Assembly: GCA_013153635.1 (NCBI GenBank)
Contig: JAADDZ010000024.1
Coordinates: forward strand, 1 to 64,000
Source of the DNA: Aquificota bacterium
GTDB taxonomy: Bacteria; Aquificota; Aquificia; Aquificales; Hydrogenothermaceae
Reading direction: 5' to 3'
DNA: 64,000 nucleotides
Part shown: in pieces, positions 43,901 through 52,047 of the stretch
Position numbering within the stretch: the stretch's first letter is position 1
How the letters are laid out: each line of letters opens with the position of its first letter
Notes under the pieces: model-generated
Database searches by the model: none
Told to the model about the DNA's origin: nothing
The model's input: only the letters and a program-made list of their open reading frames with translations
Translations under genes and position numbers: made by a program

Positions 43901-44354
43901 TTTTTATTTTCTCTATGATTTTTGTTGTAGATATGTCGTAGATAAAATCTATAGTTTTAACTGTACCTCCATAAGAGGTTACATAGTCAGCTCCGACAAT
44001 GTTTTCTACTTTCCAATCTCCACCTTTAACCAGTACATCAGGTTTTATCTCTTCTATTAATCTTTTTGGGGTATCTTCGTCAAAAATTACTACCAAATCT
44101 ACAGGTTTTAGAGCTTCTAAAACTTTTTTTCTAAAGTTTTGAGGATTTATCGGTCTACATTTTCCCTTTATTCTAGATATAGATTTATCGCTATTTAGAC
44201 CAACTACAAGAAAATCTCCAAGAGCTTTTGCTTTCTCTAGATAATCCACATGTCCAGCATGCAAAATATCAAAACACCCATTAGTAAAAACGATTTTTTT
44301 CCCTTCTTTTTTGGCAGATTTGATGATTTCTTGATAGTCCATTTTAGTCCTCAA
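43887..44354 (-). CDS. rfaE2: Heptose-1-phosphate adenylyltransferase (RfaE domain II)
   Basis: A 155-residue nucleotidyltransferase with TNGCFDILHAGHVDYL (HxGH) and GLNSDKSISRIKGKCRPI. It equals the C-terminal domain of HldE as a stand-alone gene, the bipartite arrangement known in many bacteria. It makes ADP-heptose for lipopolysaccharide core. Supports a Gram-negative envelope. Confidence 0.9.
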   Translation of the reverse strand: MRTKMDYQEIIKSAKKEGKKIVFTNGCFDILHAGHVDYLEKAKALGDFLVVGLNSDKSISRIKGKCRPINPQNFRKKVLEALKPVDLVVIFDEDTPKRLIEEIKPDVLVKGGDWKVENIVGADYVTSYGGTVKTIDFIYDISTTKIIEKIKSGNC

Positions 44355-44712
44355 TAAAATTTTGTGTAGGTACTATTACTAAATATGATAAAAAGAAAAT
44401 AGGAAACAGTAAAACAAAATAAAGGTAATTTTTATAAAAAATAGAAAAAAAAGTGCCTACTGCTATAGGTATGTACCCAATAATACATAATTTTAAAAAA
44501 GTTTTTTTATCCACCTTTCTTTTTTTCCACCTATACAAAAACAGACCTGTAGGAATAAAAGCTAAAAGTACAGACACTATCTTAAAAGTGCCTGTAATGT
44601 TTAATGGACTTGTGTTTTTGCCGATTATCAAAATAAGCATAGAAAAAAATATAAAAGAAGAAAACAAAAAGCTAAAATATGTTTTCCTTACATAGATTAG
44701 ATTTGGGTTCAT
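44344..44712 (-). CDS. Hypothetical four-helix membrane protein
   Basis: I do not recognise this 122-residue protein. Four hydrophobic helices are visible: LFSSFIFFSMLILIIG, IVSVLLAFIPTGLFLY, LCIIGYIPIAVGTFFSIF and YFVLLFPIFFLSYLVIV, with basic loops (RWKKRKVDKK). It overlaps rfaE2 by 11 bases and the ModE-like gene by 4 bases, so it is part of the same transcript. Confidence 0.65.
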   Translation of the reverse strand: MNPNLIYVRKTYFSFLFSSFIFFSMLILIIGKNTSPLNITGTFKIVSVLLAFIPTGLFLYRWKKRKVDKKTFLKLCIIGYIPIAVGTFFSIFYKNYLYFVLLFPIFFLSYLVIVPTQNFIED

Positions 44713-45047
44713 TTTTTCTTTCTTCTTTTGTTTGTCTCATTTACAGCTTTTTCTATCTTGTCTAGTATCTTGTCAAACTCCTTGATGAGTTTTTCTGCCT
44801 CTTTCGTCAATCTAGAACCACCACCGCCAGCTCCTCCTATTTTGGTTTCTACTAATTTCTTCCCAAGTCTTTTCTCCATAGCTTTAATATAGCTCCAAGC
44901 TTTTTTGTAAGAGATACCTACTTCTTTTGCCGCTTTTGATATAGAGCCGTGTTTTTTTACAGCTTTGAGTAATTTTTCTCTGCCAAGACCCATTATAATT
45001 TCACCATCTTTCTCGAGCCAAACCTTGAACTTTACTTTGTACTTCAT
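44709..45047 (-). CDS. ModE N-terminal-type winged-helix DNA-binding protein
   Basis: A 112-residue protein with the ModE/LysR-like winged helix-turn-helix GSISKAAKEVGISYKKAWSYI, followed by GGAGGGGSRLT and a C-terminal helix. There is no TOBE molybdate-binding domain, unlike full-length ModE. It may still regulate molybdenum-related or other genes, but the ligand is not evident. Its ATG lies at the stop of pilD. Confidence 0.82.
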   Translation of the reverse strand: MKYKVKFKVWLEKDGEIIMGLGREKLLKAVKKHGSISKAAKEVGISYKKAWSYIKAMEKRLGKKLVETKIGGAGGGGSRLTKEAEKLIKEFDKILDKIEKAVNETNKRRKKK

Positions 45048-45826
45048 TACATCATGCCTCCAAAGTAAAAATCTTTTATTTTTTCTCCAAAAAACAGGTA
45101 CACTACCGAAGCTACACCAAGAAAGGGACCAAAAGGTATCTCTAACTGACCTTCGTATTTTTTCTTTTTAAGAAGAGAAATCCCTACCCCAAGGAGAACA
45201 CCTAATACAGAACCAAAAAATATAGTAAACAGAGAACCAAACCAACCAAGATAAGTTCCTACAAATGCTAGCATCTTAACATCTCCTAACCCAAGACCTT
45301 CTATACCTCTAAGTTTGAGATACAGGTAAGCAACTACATACAAAAAACCAGCTCCAACGACAGAGCCAATAACCGCATCTAAAATAGAAAAATCTTCTCT
45401 AAATAAAGAAAAGGTCAGACCTGTTAAAAACCCTATAAGGTTTAATTCGTCAGGAATGATTCTAAAATCAATATCTATAAAGATGATAGATATTATTAAA
45501 CATAAAAATATGAAATAAAAGACAGACTCTATAGAAAAACCTGACTTTAGATATACAGCAACAGCAGAAAAACCTGTTAACACTTCTATAAGTGGATAAC
45601 GCATAGATATAGGTGTTTTACAGTTTTTACATCTTCCTTTCAAAAAGATGTACGAAAATACTGGTATGTTCTCATACCATTTTATTTTGTAACCACAAGA
45701 TGTACAGTGAGAAGAAGGGAAAACTACAGACTTTCCTCTAGGAAGTCTATAGATAACCACATTTAAAAAGCTCCCTATCATAGTTCCAAAAACAAAGATA
45801 ACAATTAATAAAAAAGTTTCATTCAT
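45047..45826 (-). CDS. pilD: Prepilin peptidase / N-methyltransferase
   Basis: A 259-residue membrane enzyme. The cytoplasmic domain has two CXXC pairs (CTSCGYKIKWYENIPVFSY and CKNCKTPISMRYPL). The aspartyl-protease motifs are FIDIDFRIIPD and GLGLGDVKMLAFVG. It processes type IV pilins. No pilin genes lie beside it. The start overlaps the stop of the PsiE-like gene (ATGA). Confidence 0.93.
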   Translation of the reverse strand: MNETFLLIVIFVFGTMIGSFLNVVIYRLPRGKSVVFPSSHCTSCGYKIKWYENIPVFSYIFLKGRCKNCKTPISMRYPLIEVLTGFSAVAVYLKSGFSIESVFYFIFLCLIISIIFIDIDFRIIPDELNLIGFLTGLTFSLFREDFSILDAVIGSVVGAGFLYVVAYLYLKLRGIEGLGLGDVKMLAFVGTYLGWFGSLFTIFFGSVLGVLLGVGISLLKKKKYEGQLEIPFGPFLGVASVVYLFFGEKIKDFYFGGMM

Positions 45827-46344
45827 TTTTGAATAATCCTGTTTTCTGCATAACTAACCATAAATCTAATCACTGCAAGGATAAAAAGGGTAATCACATA
45901 AAAGTAGCTGTACTCTAAAGGACCATGCTCCGAAAGATTTATAAGTATAGCTCTTATATCACTAGCAATAGCAATATCTACAAAGAGATTTATACTAATC
46001 GTTTGTCCTCTTAGAAGCTGTATCTCTGCCTTTAAAAGCTCTGATAAAGGCCAAAGTATGAGGGCTGTCCCAAGAAGCCTCAAAGCCCCACTTGCTATAT
46101 CACCAGTAGTTAATTTGTAAATATCATGAAAAAACCACACACCTATAGCAAAAGAGATGATAATAAGTACAATAGCTAAAAATACATGAACAGCTTTATA
46201 AAACTGTTCAAAAAAGAGTACAAGGTCATTATTTAAAATCTGGAAAAAATTTATAAAACCATTTTTTATTTTAGATATAGGAGAAAATTTTTCCTTATCT
46301 GATGTTCTATTTTGCTGAATTTTCTCTAAGGTTTCCTTCTTCAT
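45823..46344 (-). CDS. PsiE-family membrane protein
   Basis: A 173-residue protein with four membrane helices after a basic N-terminus. FLAIVLIIISFAIGVWFFHDI and LAVIRFMVSYAENRII fit the phosphate-starvation-inducible PsiE family as I recall it. Role unknown. It overlaps the previous gene by 38 bases, and no clear ribosome site is seen, so it is likely translated by coupling. Confidence 0.6.
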   Translation of the reverse strand: MKKETLEKIQQNRTSDKEKFSPISKIKNGFINFFQILNNDLVLFFEQFYKAVHVFLAIVLIIISFAIGVWFFHDIYKLTTGDIASGALRLLGTALILWPLSELLKAEIQLLRGQTISINLFVDIAIASDIRAILINLSEHGPLEYSYFYVITLFILAVIRFMVSYAENRIIQK

Positions 46345-46648
46345 TTTGGTGGTATTGTTTAGCCTCCTCTTCTACTTCTTTTTTTAGCTTTGTACCTCTT
46401 TTGATAAGAAAAATCGTCTGAAATGTAGTGAATCCAAGTAAAACAGCTATGATTCCACCTATACCAGCCAAACTTCCTAATAGAACCGCTACTATAGGAA
46501 AGGGGAGTCTAAAAAACATACTAAACATAAGTCTTTTTTTGTTTGCCCCGTACTCTACAAGGCTTTTCCACATGTGGTAAAAATAGAAAAAACCAGCTAC
46601 CAAACCAAGAAAATATAGAGGAATGTATATAACTAACTTTTCGGGCAT
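46307..46648 (-). CDS. Small membrane protein, AtpR-like
   Basis: A 113-residue protein with three predicted helices and a charged C-terminal tail. FFYFYHMWKSLVEYGANKKRLMFSMFFRLPF resembles the AtpR subunit of N-type ATPases (first half of the motif only checked by eye), but no ATPase genes are nearby. It may instead be an unrelated small protein of the secG region. Confidence 0.5.
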   Translation of the reverse strand: MPEKLVIYIPLYFLGLVAGFFYFYHMWKSLVEYGANKKRLMFSMFFRLPFPIVAVLLGSLAGIGGIIAVLLGFTTFQTIFLIKRGTKLKKEVEEEAKQYHQNEEGNLRENSAK

Positions 46649-46651
46649 TAC

Positions 46652-47032
46652 TTATTCCCCTTTTGAGTTAGATTCTTGATTAGCAGGGGGAGGAGGTGAT
46701 GTATCTTGTTTTTTAGGCTCTAAATCTATTTTAGTTTCTATAGGGATTGATTCAATAACTGTTTGAGACTTGACCAATTTATGGTGTATCAAAGTTAAAC
46801 TAAAGACAAGAGCCAAAAATATTCCACCTAACCAGTAGGTTATCTTAGTTATTATGTTAGCCGCTCCTGCTCCAAGGACTGCCGCCGCCGCCCCAGAACC
46901 AAAAACAGCACCGATTTCTGCTCCTTTTGTTTTTTGCATAAGAATGATAATTATCAAAAGGATACTGTCTACAACAAGGGCTATAGATAGAAGTATATAC
47001 AGTAGCTCCAAAGCTAACCTCCAAAATTTCAT
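46652..47032 (-). CDS. secG: Preprotein translocase subunit SecG
   Basis: A 126-residue protein with two helices, the first near residues 10-33 (LLYILLSIALVVDSILLIIIILMQ, of which the LMQ end is typical) followed by KTKGAEIGAVFGSGA, and a second near 60-78. The long Pro/Gln/Glu-rich tail is common in SecG of this group. It sits at the end of the lipoprotein/pyrK cluster. Confidence 0.9.
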   Translation of the reverse strand: MKFWRLALELLYILLSIALVVDSILLIIIILMQKTKGAEIGAVFGSGAAAAVLGAGAANIITKITYWLGGIFLALVFSLTLIHHKLVKSQTVIESIPIETKIDLEPKKQDTSPPPPANQESNSKGE

Positions 47033-47056
47033 GGATTTTATAAACTTATAACTATA

Positions 47057-48346
47057 TTATAACTCTTTAATGCTAAAAGTGCCTCTTTTATCAAATATTT
47101 GGATAGACATATACCGTTTTTCTAGGTAAAGAGTGTCTATTTTGATTTTAGGCGGATAATAGATACCTTTTATATTAACATAAGCTTCATCTATCGGATA
47201 ATAATCTGTATCAAAAGGTAAAGGGATAAGAATCTCTTTTATTCCCTCTCTAGCATAGAATAAGCGGTGTTTTTCCTTAAAAAAGATTTTCTCTGGAATC
47301 TTTTGAACCAAAACAGAGCCTCTTTTAGACAAGAAAAATCTAAACTTGAAATTATCATAATCTATAAACCTAAAACTTTTTACAAAATCTTTATCTTTAA
47401 ATAGTACAACTTTATAATCTAGATTATAATCACTGTAAACAGGAAAAGCCAAAGCTTCAAAACCTTCAGCACAAGACACATGATAAAAACTCGGATACTT
47501 ATATGTAGGAGTCATAAGCTTATCATTTTTATCAGCATACTGATATAGAGAAATCTCTTTTTGGGAAAAAGAGCCGTTGTTATCCAGTCTATAAAGTAAA
47601 ACAGTTTCATCTTTTAACACCCGAAATAAAAAGCTATCTCCACAAGAGGATACAGCTCCCTCACCTGCATAGAAGAAAAGCTCTTGATTGTCTTTGTACA
47701 GAGGAGGAAGGATAAATTCGTTATCTAACTCTTTCTCATCTATGCTAGGCTTATAACTTACAAAACTAAAGTGAAAAAAAGATTTGTAGCTATAAATCTT
47801 TTTCCAGATAAGAAGAGCCTTTTCTCTATTCAAAACTATCTGAACTAGCCTAAATCCATCATTCCTTATGAATCTTTCTTTATCAGACCATTTGAAATGT
47901 TTTAATATCAGTGAGCGGATATTATTCTCTATTTGAAGAAAATCTTTTTTCTCCCTTTCAAACTTTATTTTTGGAGGTTTCACTACTACAGAAATAGTTT
48001 TGTCTAAATTTTGTGCTTTGAAAGTTATAGAATGTTCTCCATTGTTAGAAGACAGTTTAACAAAATGATGTTTTGCTTCTTTGGTATTTACTATAAGTTT
48101 TTTGTCTAGATACAGACTGCCCTTTAGTCCTTTTGGTTTGATAGTTTTAACTTGTCCAAACAGCAAAGGATTAAATACAAAAGTATCTTCCCAGCTAATA
48201 GAAACAGCTAAAACATAGAAATTATAAGGAACTTCCATCTTGTCAGAAGGATAGACAATATCTACTACTTTTCCAGATTCTACCCTTTCTCCACAGGAAT
48301 AAAACAGCAATATAAAAAAGAAAAAAAACAGGATTGGTCTATTCAT
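47057..48346 (-). CDS. Hypothetical lipoprotein
   Basis: The 429-residue protein starts with a lipoprotein signal (MNRPILFFFFFILLFYSC). An N-terminal region resembles an immunoglobulin-like or Big-type domain (VVDIVYPSDKMEVPYNFYVLAVSI). The rest is beta-rich with repeated aromatic residues. I do not recognise the family. Its start overlaps the pyrK stop by 4 bases. Confidence 0.65.
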   Translation of the reverse strand: MNRPILFFFFFILLFYSCGERVESGKVVDIVYPSDKMEVPYNFYVLAVSISWEDTFVFNPLLFGQVKTIKPKGLKGSLYLDKKLIVNTKEAKHHFVKLSSNNGEHSITFKAQNLDKTISVVVKPPKIKFEREKKDFLQIENNIRSLILKHFKWSDKERFIRNDGFRLVQIVLNREKALLIWKKIYSYKSFFHFSFVSYKPSIDEKELDNEFILPPLYKDNQELFFYAGEGAVSSCGDSFLFRVLKDETVLLYRLDNNGSFSQKEISLYQYADKNDKLMTPTYKYPSFYHVSCAEGFEALAFPVYSDYNLDYKVVLFKDKDFVKSFRFIDYDNFKFRFFLSKRGSVLVQKIPEKIFFKEKHRLFYAREGIKEILIPLPFDTDYYPIDEAYVNIKGIYYPPKIKIDTLYLEKRYMSIQIFDKRGTFSIKEL

Positions 48347-49122
48347 AACTCTATCCTAAAACCATCAAATACAGGTCCTTCATAACAGACCCTAACATAT
48401 GTATTCTTTTCGGTATCTTTTACAACACACCCTATACAGATACCAAAACCACATGCCATCTTGCTTTCAAGAGAAACAAAACAGGGAACATCTATCTTCT
48501 TTGCCAGCTTAACAACAGCTTTCATCATTCCATAGGGACCACAGACCGCAAGAGCGGTGTTTGGTTTTTCCTTTGCAAACTTTTCTAAATCTTGAGTTAT
48601 CAGTCCCTTTTTCCCGAAACTACCATCTTCAGTATATATAATCACATCAAAATTGTTCTCCTCTATCCACTCTAACATAGACAGTTGTTCTTTTCTTCGT
48701 ACACCGTATAGAGCCTTGAAAGATTTCCCCTTTTCTCTCAAATATTTCATAAATAATGATAATCCTGCAAATCCAATACCTCCACCTACAAGGATATAAT
48801 GGTCATAATCTTCAGGGAAAAAATTATTTCCTAGAGGAGCAAGGACTTGTATGTAGTCTCCAGATTTTTTCTGTGTAAGGAGTTTTGTTCCTTTTCCATA
48901 CACATCGTAATAAAACCACAACTCATCATCTACAACATCTGCGATAGCAAAAGCTCTTCTTAAAAGAGGGTCATACTGGTAATCCAAAGATGCTCTAAGC
49001 ATAGCAAAAGAGGCAGGTTTTATGTGAGGTACTAGATTTGGGGCTTGTACTTTCATAACCCAAGTTCTACCAGAGATAAATCTATTTTCTGTAATTTTGT
49101 AAACTCCATCTGTTATCTCCAT
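48343..49122 (-). CDS. pyrK: Dihydroorotate dehydrogenase electron-transfer subunit (PyrK-like)
   Basis: A 259-residue ferredoxin-reductase-like flavoprotein: DPLLRRAFAIADV (FAD site), ILVGGGIGFAGLSLF and CGPYGMMKAVVKLA. Four cysteines in MACGFGICIGCVVKDTEK and RVCYEGPVFDG hold the 2Fe-2S cluster. PyrK passes electrons between PyrD and NAD. No pyrD lies next to it, so a related electron-transfer role remains possible. Confidence 0.88.
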   Translation of the reverse strand: MEITDGVYKITENRFISGRTWVMKVQAPNLVPHIKPASFAMLRASLDYQYDPLLRRAFAIADVVDDELWFYYDVYGKGTKLLTQKKSGDYIQVLAPLGNNFFPEDYDHYILVGGGIGFAGLSLFMKYLREKGKSFKALYGVRRKEQLSMLEWIEENNFDVIIYTEDGSFGKKGLITQDLEKFAKEKPNTALAVCGPYGMMKAVVKLAKKIDVPCFVSLESKMACGFGICIGCVVKDTEKNTYVRVCYEGPVFDGFRIEL

Positions 49123-49218
49123 AAAAACTCCTTATCACTAAACTAAAAAGTTTATGTTTTCTGATATAATTTTAAATTATTTCATACTAAGTTTTAATAG
49201 CTTTTTAGGAGGCTAAAC

Positions 49219-50931
49219 ATGCTCAAATATGATGTACTTATAGTTGGTGCTGGTGGTGGAGGATTAATGGCCGCTTTAGAGGCGAGCAAAGCAAAAGATG
49301 TTAAAGTAGGAGTTATAACAAAAGTATACCCTACAAGGTCTCATACCGGAGCCGCTCAAGGTGGAATAAATGCGGCTTTAGCAAATGTAGACCCTTCAGA
49401 TAGTCCAGAAGTACATGCCTTTGATACAGTAAAGGGTAGTGATTACTTAGGAGACCAAGATGCTATAGAGTTCATGTGTTATGAAGCTCCAAAAAGAATC
49501 TATGAATTAGAACATCTAGGTGTTCCTTTTTCACGTCTTCCTGATGGAAGAATAGCCCAAAGACCTTTTGGTGGGGCTGGTTTTCCTAGAACTTGTTATG
49601 CGGCAGACAAGACAGGACACGTTATGTTACATACCTTGTATGAACAGTGTCTAAAAAATGACGTTGAATTTCTAAACGAATGGTATGTTCATGAGCTTAT
49701 CGTTGATAACAATGAACTAAAAGGTGTAATAGCCATAGATATTAGGAATGGTGAAATACATGCTATCCAAACAAAAGCTGTTATCTTTGCTACAGGAGGA
49801 TACGCTAGAGTCTACTGGGTAAGGAACTCTAATGCGATAGGTTCTACTGGAGATGGGATAGCATTGAGCTATAGAGCTGGAATACCTCTAAAAGATATGG
49901 AATTTATGCAGTTTCACCCTACAGGTTTAAGGTCTACAGGTATATTAGTTACTGAAGGTGCTAGAGGAGAAGGAGGATACCTTATAAATAATCAAGGTGA
50001 AAGATTTATGGAAAGGTATGCTCCAGAGAAAATGGAGCTAGCTCCTAGGGACTTAGTAGCAAGAGCTATAGAGACGGAAATTTTAGAAGGTAGAGGTTGG
50101 GGTGAAGGTATGTATGCTTATGTTCATCTTGATTTAAGACACCTTGGAGCAGAAAAAATTAAACAAAGGTTACCACAGATAAGAATGCTTGCTATAGATT
50201 TTGAAGGGGTAGACCCTATTGAAGAGCCTATACCAGTACGACCTACAGCACATTACTCTATGGGAGGAATCCATGTAACAGACTACAAAACTAGTTTATC
50301 CACTGTTGATGGTGTTTATGCGATAGGGGAGTGTGCATGTGTGTCTGTCCATGGAGCAAATAGATTAGGAGGAAACTCTCTTTTAGATATAGTTGTATTT
50401 GGAAAACCTGCAGGAGCGGCGGCAGTAGAGTATGCAAAAAATAAACCTGAAGATAAAACATTTAATCTAAAAGCTGAAGAAGAAAGGGCAAAAAAAGAGA
50501 TAGAAGCTCTACTAAAAAAAGAAAGTAAAGAAACGATAGGTTCTATTAGGACACAGATGGCACAAACGATGTGGGATAAGGTAGGTATCTTTAGAGAAGA
50601 AAAACCTATGCAGGAAGCTTTAGAAAAAATCAAAGAATTAAAAGAGCGATACAACAATAATCTTGCTCCAGGAGATAGTGGAAAGTTATTTAACACTGCT
50701 TTGATAAACTATCTAGAGTTAGGTAATCTACTAGATATTGCTGAAGTTATAGCGACAACAGCCATTCTTAGAAAAGAAAGTAGAGGAGCCCATGCAAGAA
50801 GAGATTATCCAAAAAGAGATGATGAGAACTTTTTAAAACATAGCCTAACTTATTACACACCAGAAGGTCCAAAAGTAGAATATATAGATGTAAGAATTAC
50901 CAAATGGCAACCTCAAGAAAGGAAATACTAA
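49219..50931 (+). CDS. sdhA: Succinate dehydrogenase / fumarate reductase flavoprotein subunit
   Basis: A 570-residue protein with the N-terminal Rossmann VGAGGGGLMAAL and RSHTGAAQGGINAAL, whose His42 is the covalent-FAD candidate. Other motifs are DMEFMQFHPTG and CVSVHGANRLGGNSLLD. Either direction is possible; in Aquificota the reverse TCA cycle uses fumarate reduction. No B or C subunit gene adjoins it. A strong GGAGG site precedes the ATG, and a terminator follows the stop. Confidence 0.94.
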   Translation: MLKYDVLIVGAGGGGLMAALEASKAKDVKVGVITKVYPTRSHTGAAQGGINAALANVDPSDSPEVHAFDTVKGSDYLGDQDAIEFMCYEAPKRIYELEHLGVPFSRLPDGRIAQRPFGGAGFPRTCYAADKTGHVMLHTLYEQCLKNDVEFLNEWYVHELIVDNNELKGVIAIDIRNGEIHAIQTKAVIFATGGYARVYWVRNSNAIGSTGDGIALSYRAGIPLKDMEFMQFHPTGLRSTGILVTEGARGEGGYLINNQGERFMERYAPEKMELAPRDLVARAIETEILEGRGWGEGMYAYVHLDLRHLGAEKIKQRLPQIRMLAIDFEGVDPIEEPIPVRPTAHYSMGGIHVTDYKTSLSTVDGVYAIGECACVSVHGANRLGGNSLLDIVVFGKPAGAAAVEYAKNKPEDKTFNLKAEEERAKKEIEALLKKESKETIGSIRTQMAQTMWDKVGIFREEKPMQEALEKIKELKERYNNNLAPGDSGKLFNTALINYLELGNLLDIAEVIATTAILRKESRGAHARRDYPKRDDENFLKHSLTYYTPEGPKVEYIDVRITKWQPQERKY

Positions 50932-50937
50932 ACATTT

Positions 50938-50965
50938 GGGAGCTAAAAGCTCCCTTTTATATTTT
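50938..50965 (+). terminator. Rho-independent terminator of sdhA
   Basis: GGGAGCT (50938-50944) and AGCTCCC (50948-50954) form a 7-bp stem with loop AAA, followed by TTTT and a T-rich tail. It lies 7 bases after the sdhA stop. Confidence 0.9.
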
Positions 50966-51268
50966 TTTTACTTGATATTTATCTTCTTTACCTTCGTAAA
51001 AGAGTACTATGTCAAACTCTTTTATCTCATTTAAAAGAGACAGCATCTTATCATCACAGACCTTGATATGTTTTCTGTTTTTAGAAAGGTTCACAATACA
51101 GTCACAGAGAGTATCAACACTAAAAACATTATCATTAGTCTTCCATACTCTCTCGATTTGACCCATAGTTGGGTGTTCTTGGAGTTCTATAGGAAACATA
51201 GATATAAGTTGGTTAGGTGTAATGGTGATTTCTATGTAGGCAGGAACTTCTCTAATGAGTTTAAACAT
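50957..51268 (-). CDS. Hypothetical protein
   Basis: I do not recognise this 103-residue protein. It has three cysteines (LCDCIVNL and KVCDDK), a possible metal-binding set, and an acidic middle (FDIVLFYEGKEDK). GGGAAAG precedes the ATG at 51268. It is convergent with sdhA, whose terminator tail touches its stop codon. Confidence 0.55.
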   Translation of the reverse strand: MFKLIREVPAYIEITITPNQLISMFPIELQEHPTMGQIERVWKTNDNVFSVDTLCDCIVNLSKNRKHIKVCDDKMLSLLNEIKEFDIVLFYEGKEDKYQVKKI

Positions 51269-51317
51269 TACTTTCCCAAATGATTTTAGTTTTATTATGG
51301 AATTCTACATCAAAACC

Positions 51318-51348
51318 AAAAAAAAGAAAAGGGTGGCTTTAAGCCACC
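51318..51348 (-). terminator. Rho-independent terminator of the peroxiredoxin gene
   Basis: On the minus strand GGTGGC and GCCACC form a stem with loop TTAAA, followed by C and a T-rich run. It begins 9 bases after the peroxiredoxin stop at 51357. Confidence 0.85.
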
Positions 51349-51356
51349 TTGCTGTA

Positions 51357-51956
51357 TTATTCCAGAGCTTCAGCAACTCTTCCAACTAACTCTTCTGAAG
51401 GAGTGAGGGTTTTCTTTCCCGGTTCCCATTTGGCTGGGCATGCTTCTTCTGGGTGAGACATAAGATATACATTTGCTTCCATCTTTCTTAGAAGTTCATC
51501 AGCATTTCTACCTACATTGTAGAAGTTTACTTCAGAACCTACCAGTTTTCCTTCTGGGTTTATGATAAAGGTACCTCTAAGAGCTAAACCTGTCTCTGCA
51601 TCATACACCCCAAACATTCTAGATATTTTTCCTGTAGGGTCTGCTCCCATTGGATACTTTACATCTTCAAGGAGTTTTTCATCTCTGTGCCATGCTAGGT
51701 GGACAAATTTTGTGTCTGTAGATACAGATACAACTTCACAGCCTAGCTCTTTTAGTTTTGGGTACACTTGGGCTAGGTCAGCTAACTCTGTAGGGCATAC
51801 AAAAGTAAAGTCTGCTGGATAGAAGAAAAGAATCGTCCATCTATTTTCCTTTTTTGCGTCGGCAAGAGAAAATTTACCAAACTTCCCTGTTTCTGGGTCA
51901 TATGTTTCCATCTCGAAATCAGGGACTTCCATACCTACTGTACATACTTCTGACAT
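51357..51956 (-). CDS. ahpC: AhpC-type 2-Cys peroxiredoxin
   Basis: A 199-residue peroxiredoxin with ADFTFVCPTELADLAQ (peroxidatic Cys54), HLAWHRDEKLLEDVKYP and EEACPAKWEPGKKTL with the resolving Cys near 173. It reduces hydrogen and organic peroxides. A GGAGG site precedes the ATG. Its promoter region has a Fur/PerR-like palindrome (51987-52009), and it ends at its own terminator, so it is monocistronic. Confidence 0.94.
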   Translation of the reverse strand: MSEVCTVGMEVPDFEMETYDPETGKFGKFSLADAKKENRWTILFFYPADFTFVCPTELADLAQVYPKLKELGCEVVSVSTDTKFVHLAWHRDEKLLEDVKYPMGADPTGKISRMFGVYDAETGLALRGTFIINPEGKLVGSEVNFYNVGRNADELLRKMEANVYLMSHPEEACPAKWEPGKKTLTPSEELVGRVAEALE

Positions 51957-51986
51957 GATTACCTACCTCCATTTTAATTTTTGATA

Positions 51987-52009
51987 TAAATGATAACCGT
52001 TATCATTTA
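51987..52009. promoter_or_regulatory. Fur/PerR-type operator of the peroxiredoxin gene
   Basis: A perfect 23-bp palindrome: arms TAAATGATAAC and GTTATCATTTA around a central C at 51998. Its core TGATAAC-C-GTTATCA has the 7-1-7 form of Fur/PerR boxes. It is 31-53 bases upstream of the ahpC ATG, overlapping the probable promoter. Which family member binds is not shown. Confidence 0.7.
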
Positions 52010-52018
52010 GACCTTTAA

Positions 52019-52032
52019 ATGATTTTCATCAT
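52019..52032. promoter_or_regulatory. Possible second Fur-like half-site upstream of ahpC
   Basis: ATGAT and ATCAT flank TTTC, giving a 14-bp dyad reminiscent of classical Fur boxes with a central ATGATTTTCAT. It lies 9 bases beyond the main palindrome (51987-52009) and may extend binding. Short AT-rich dyads occur by chance here. Confidence 0.35.
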
Positions 52033-52047
52033 ATAACAGAAAATATA

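Noticed and set aside
50316-50696. A 126-codon antisense frame in sdhA
   Set aside because: sdhA motifs are complete on the plus strand, and the reverse frame has no start signals.
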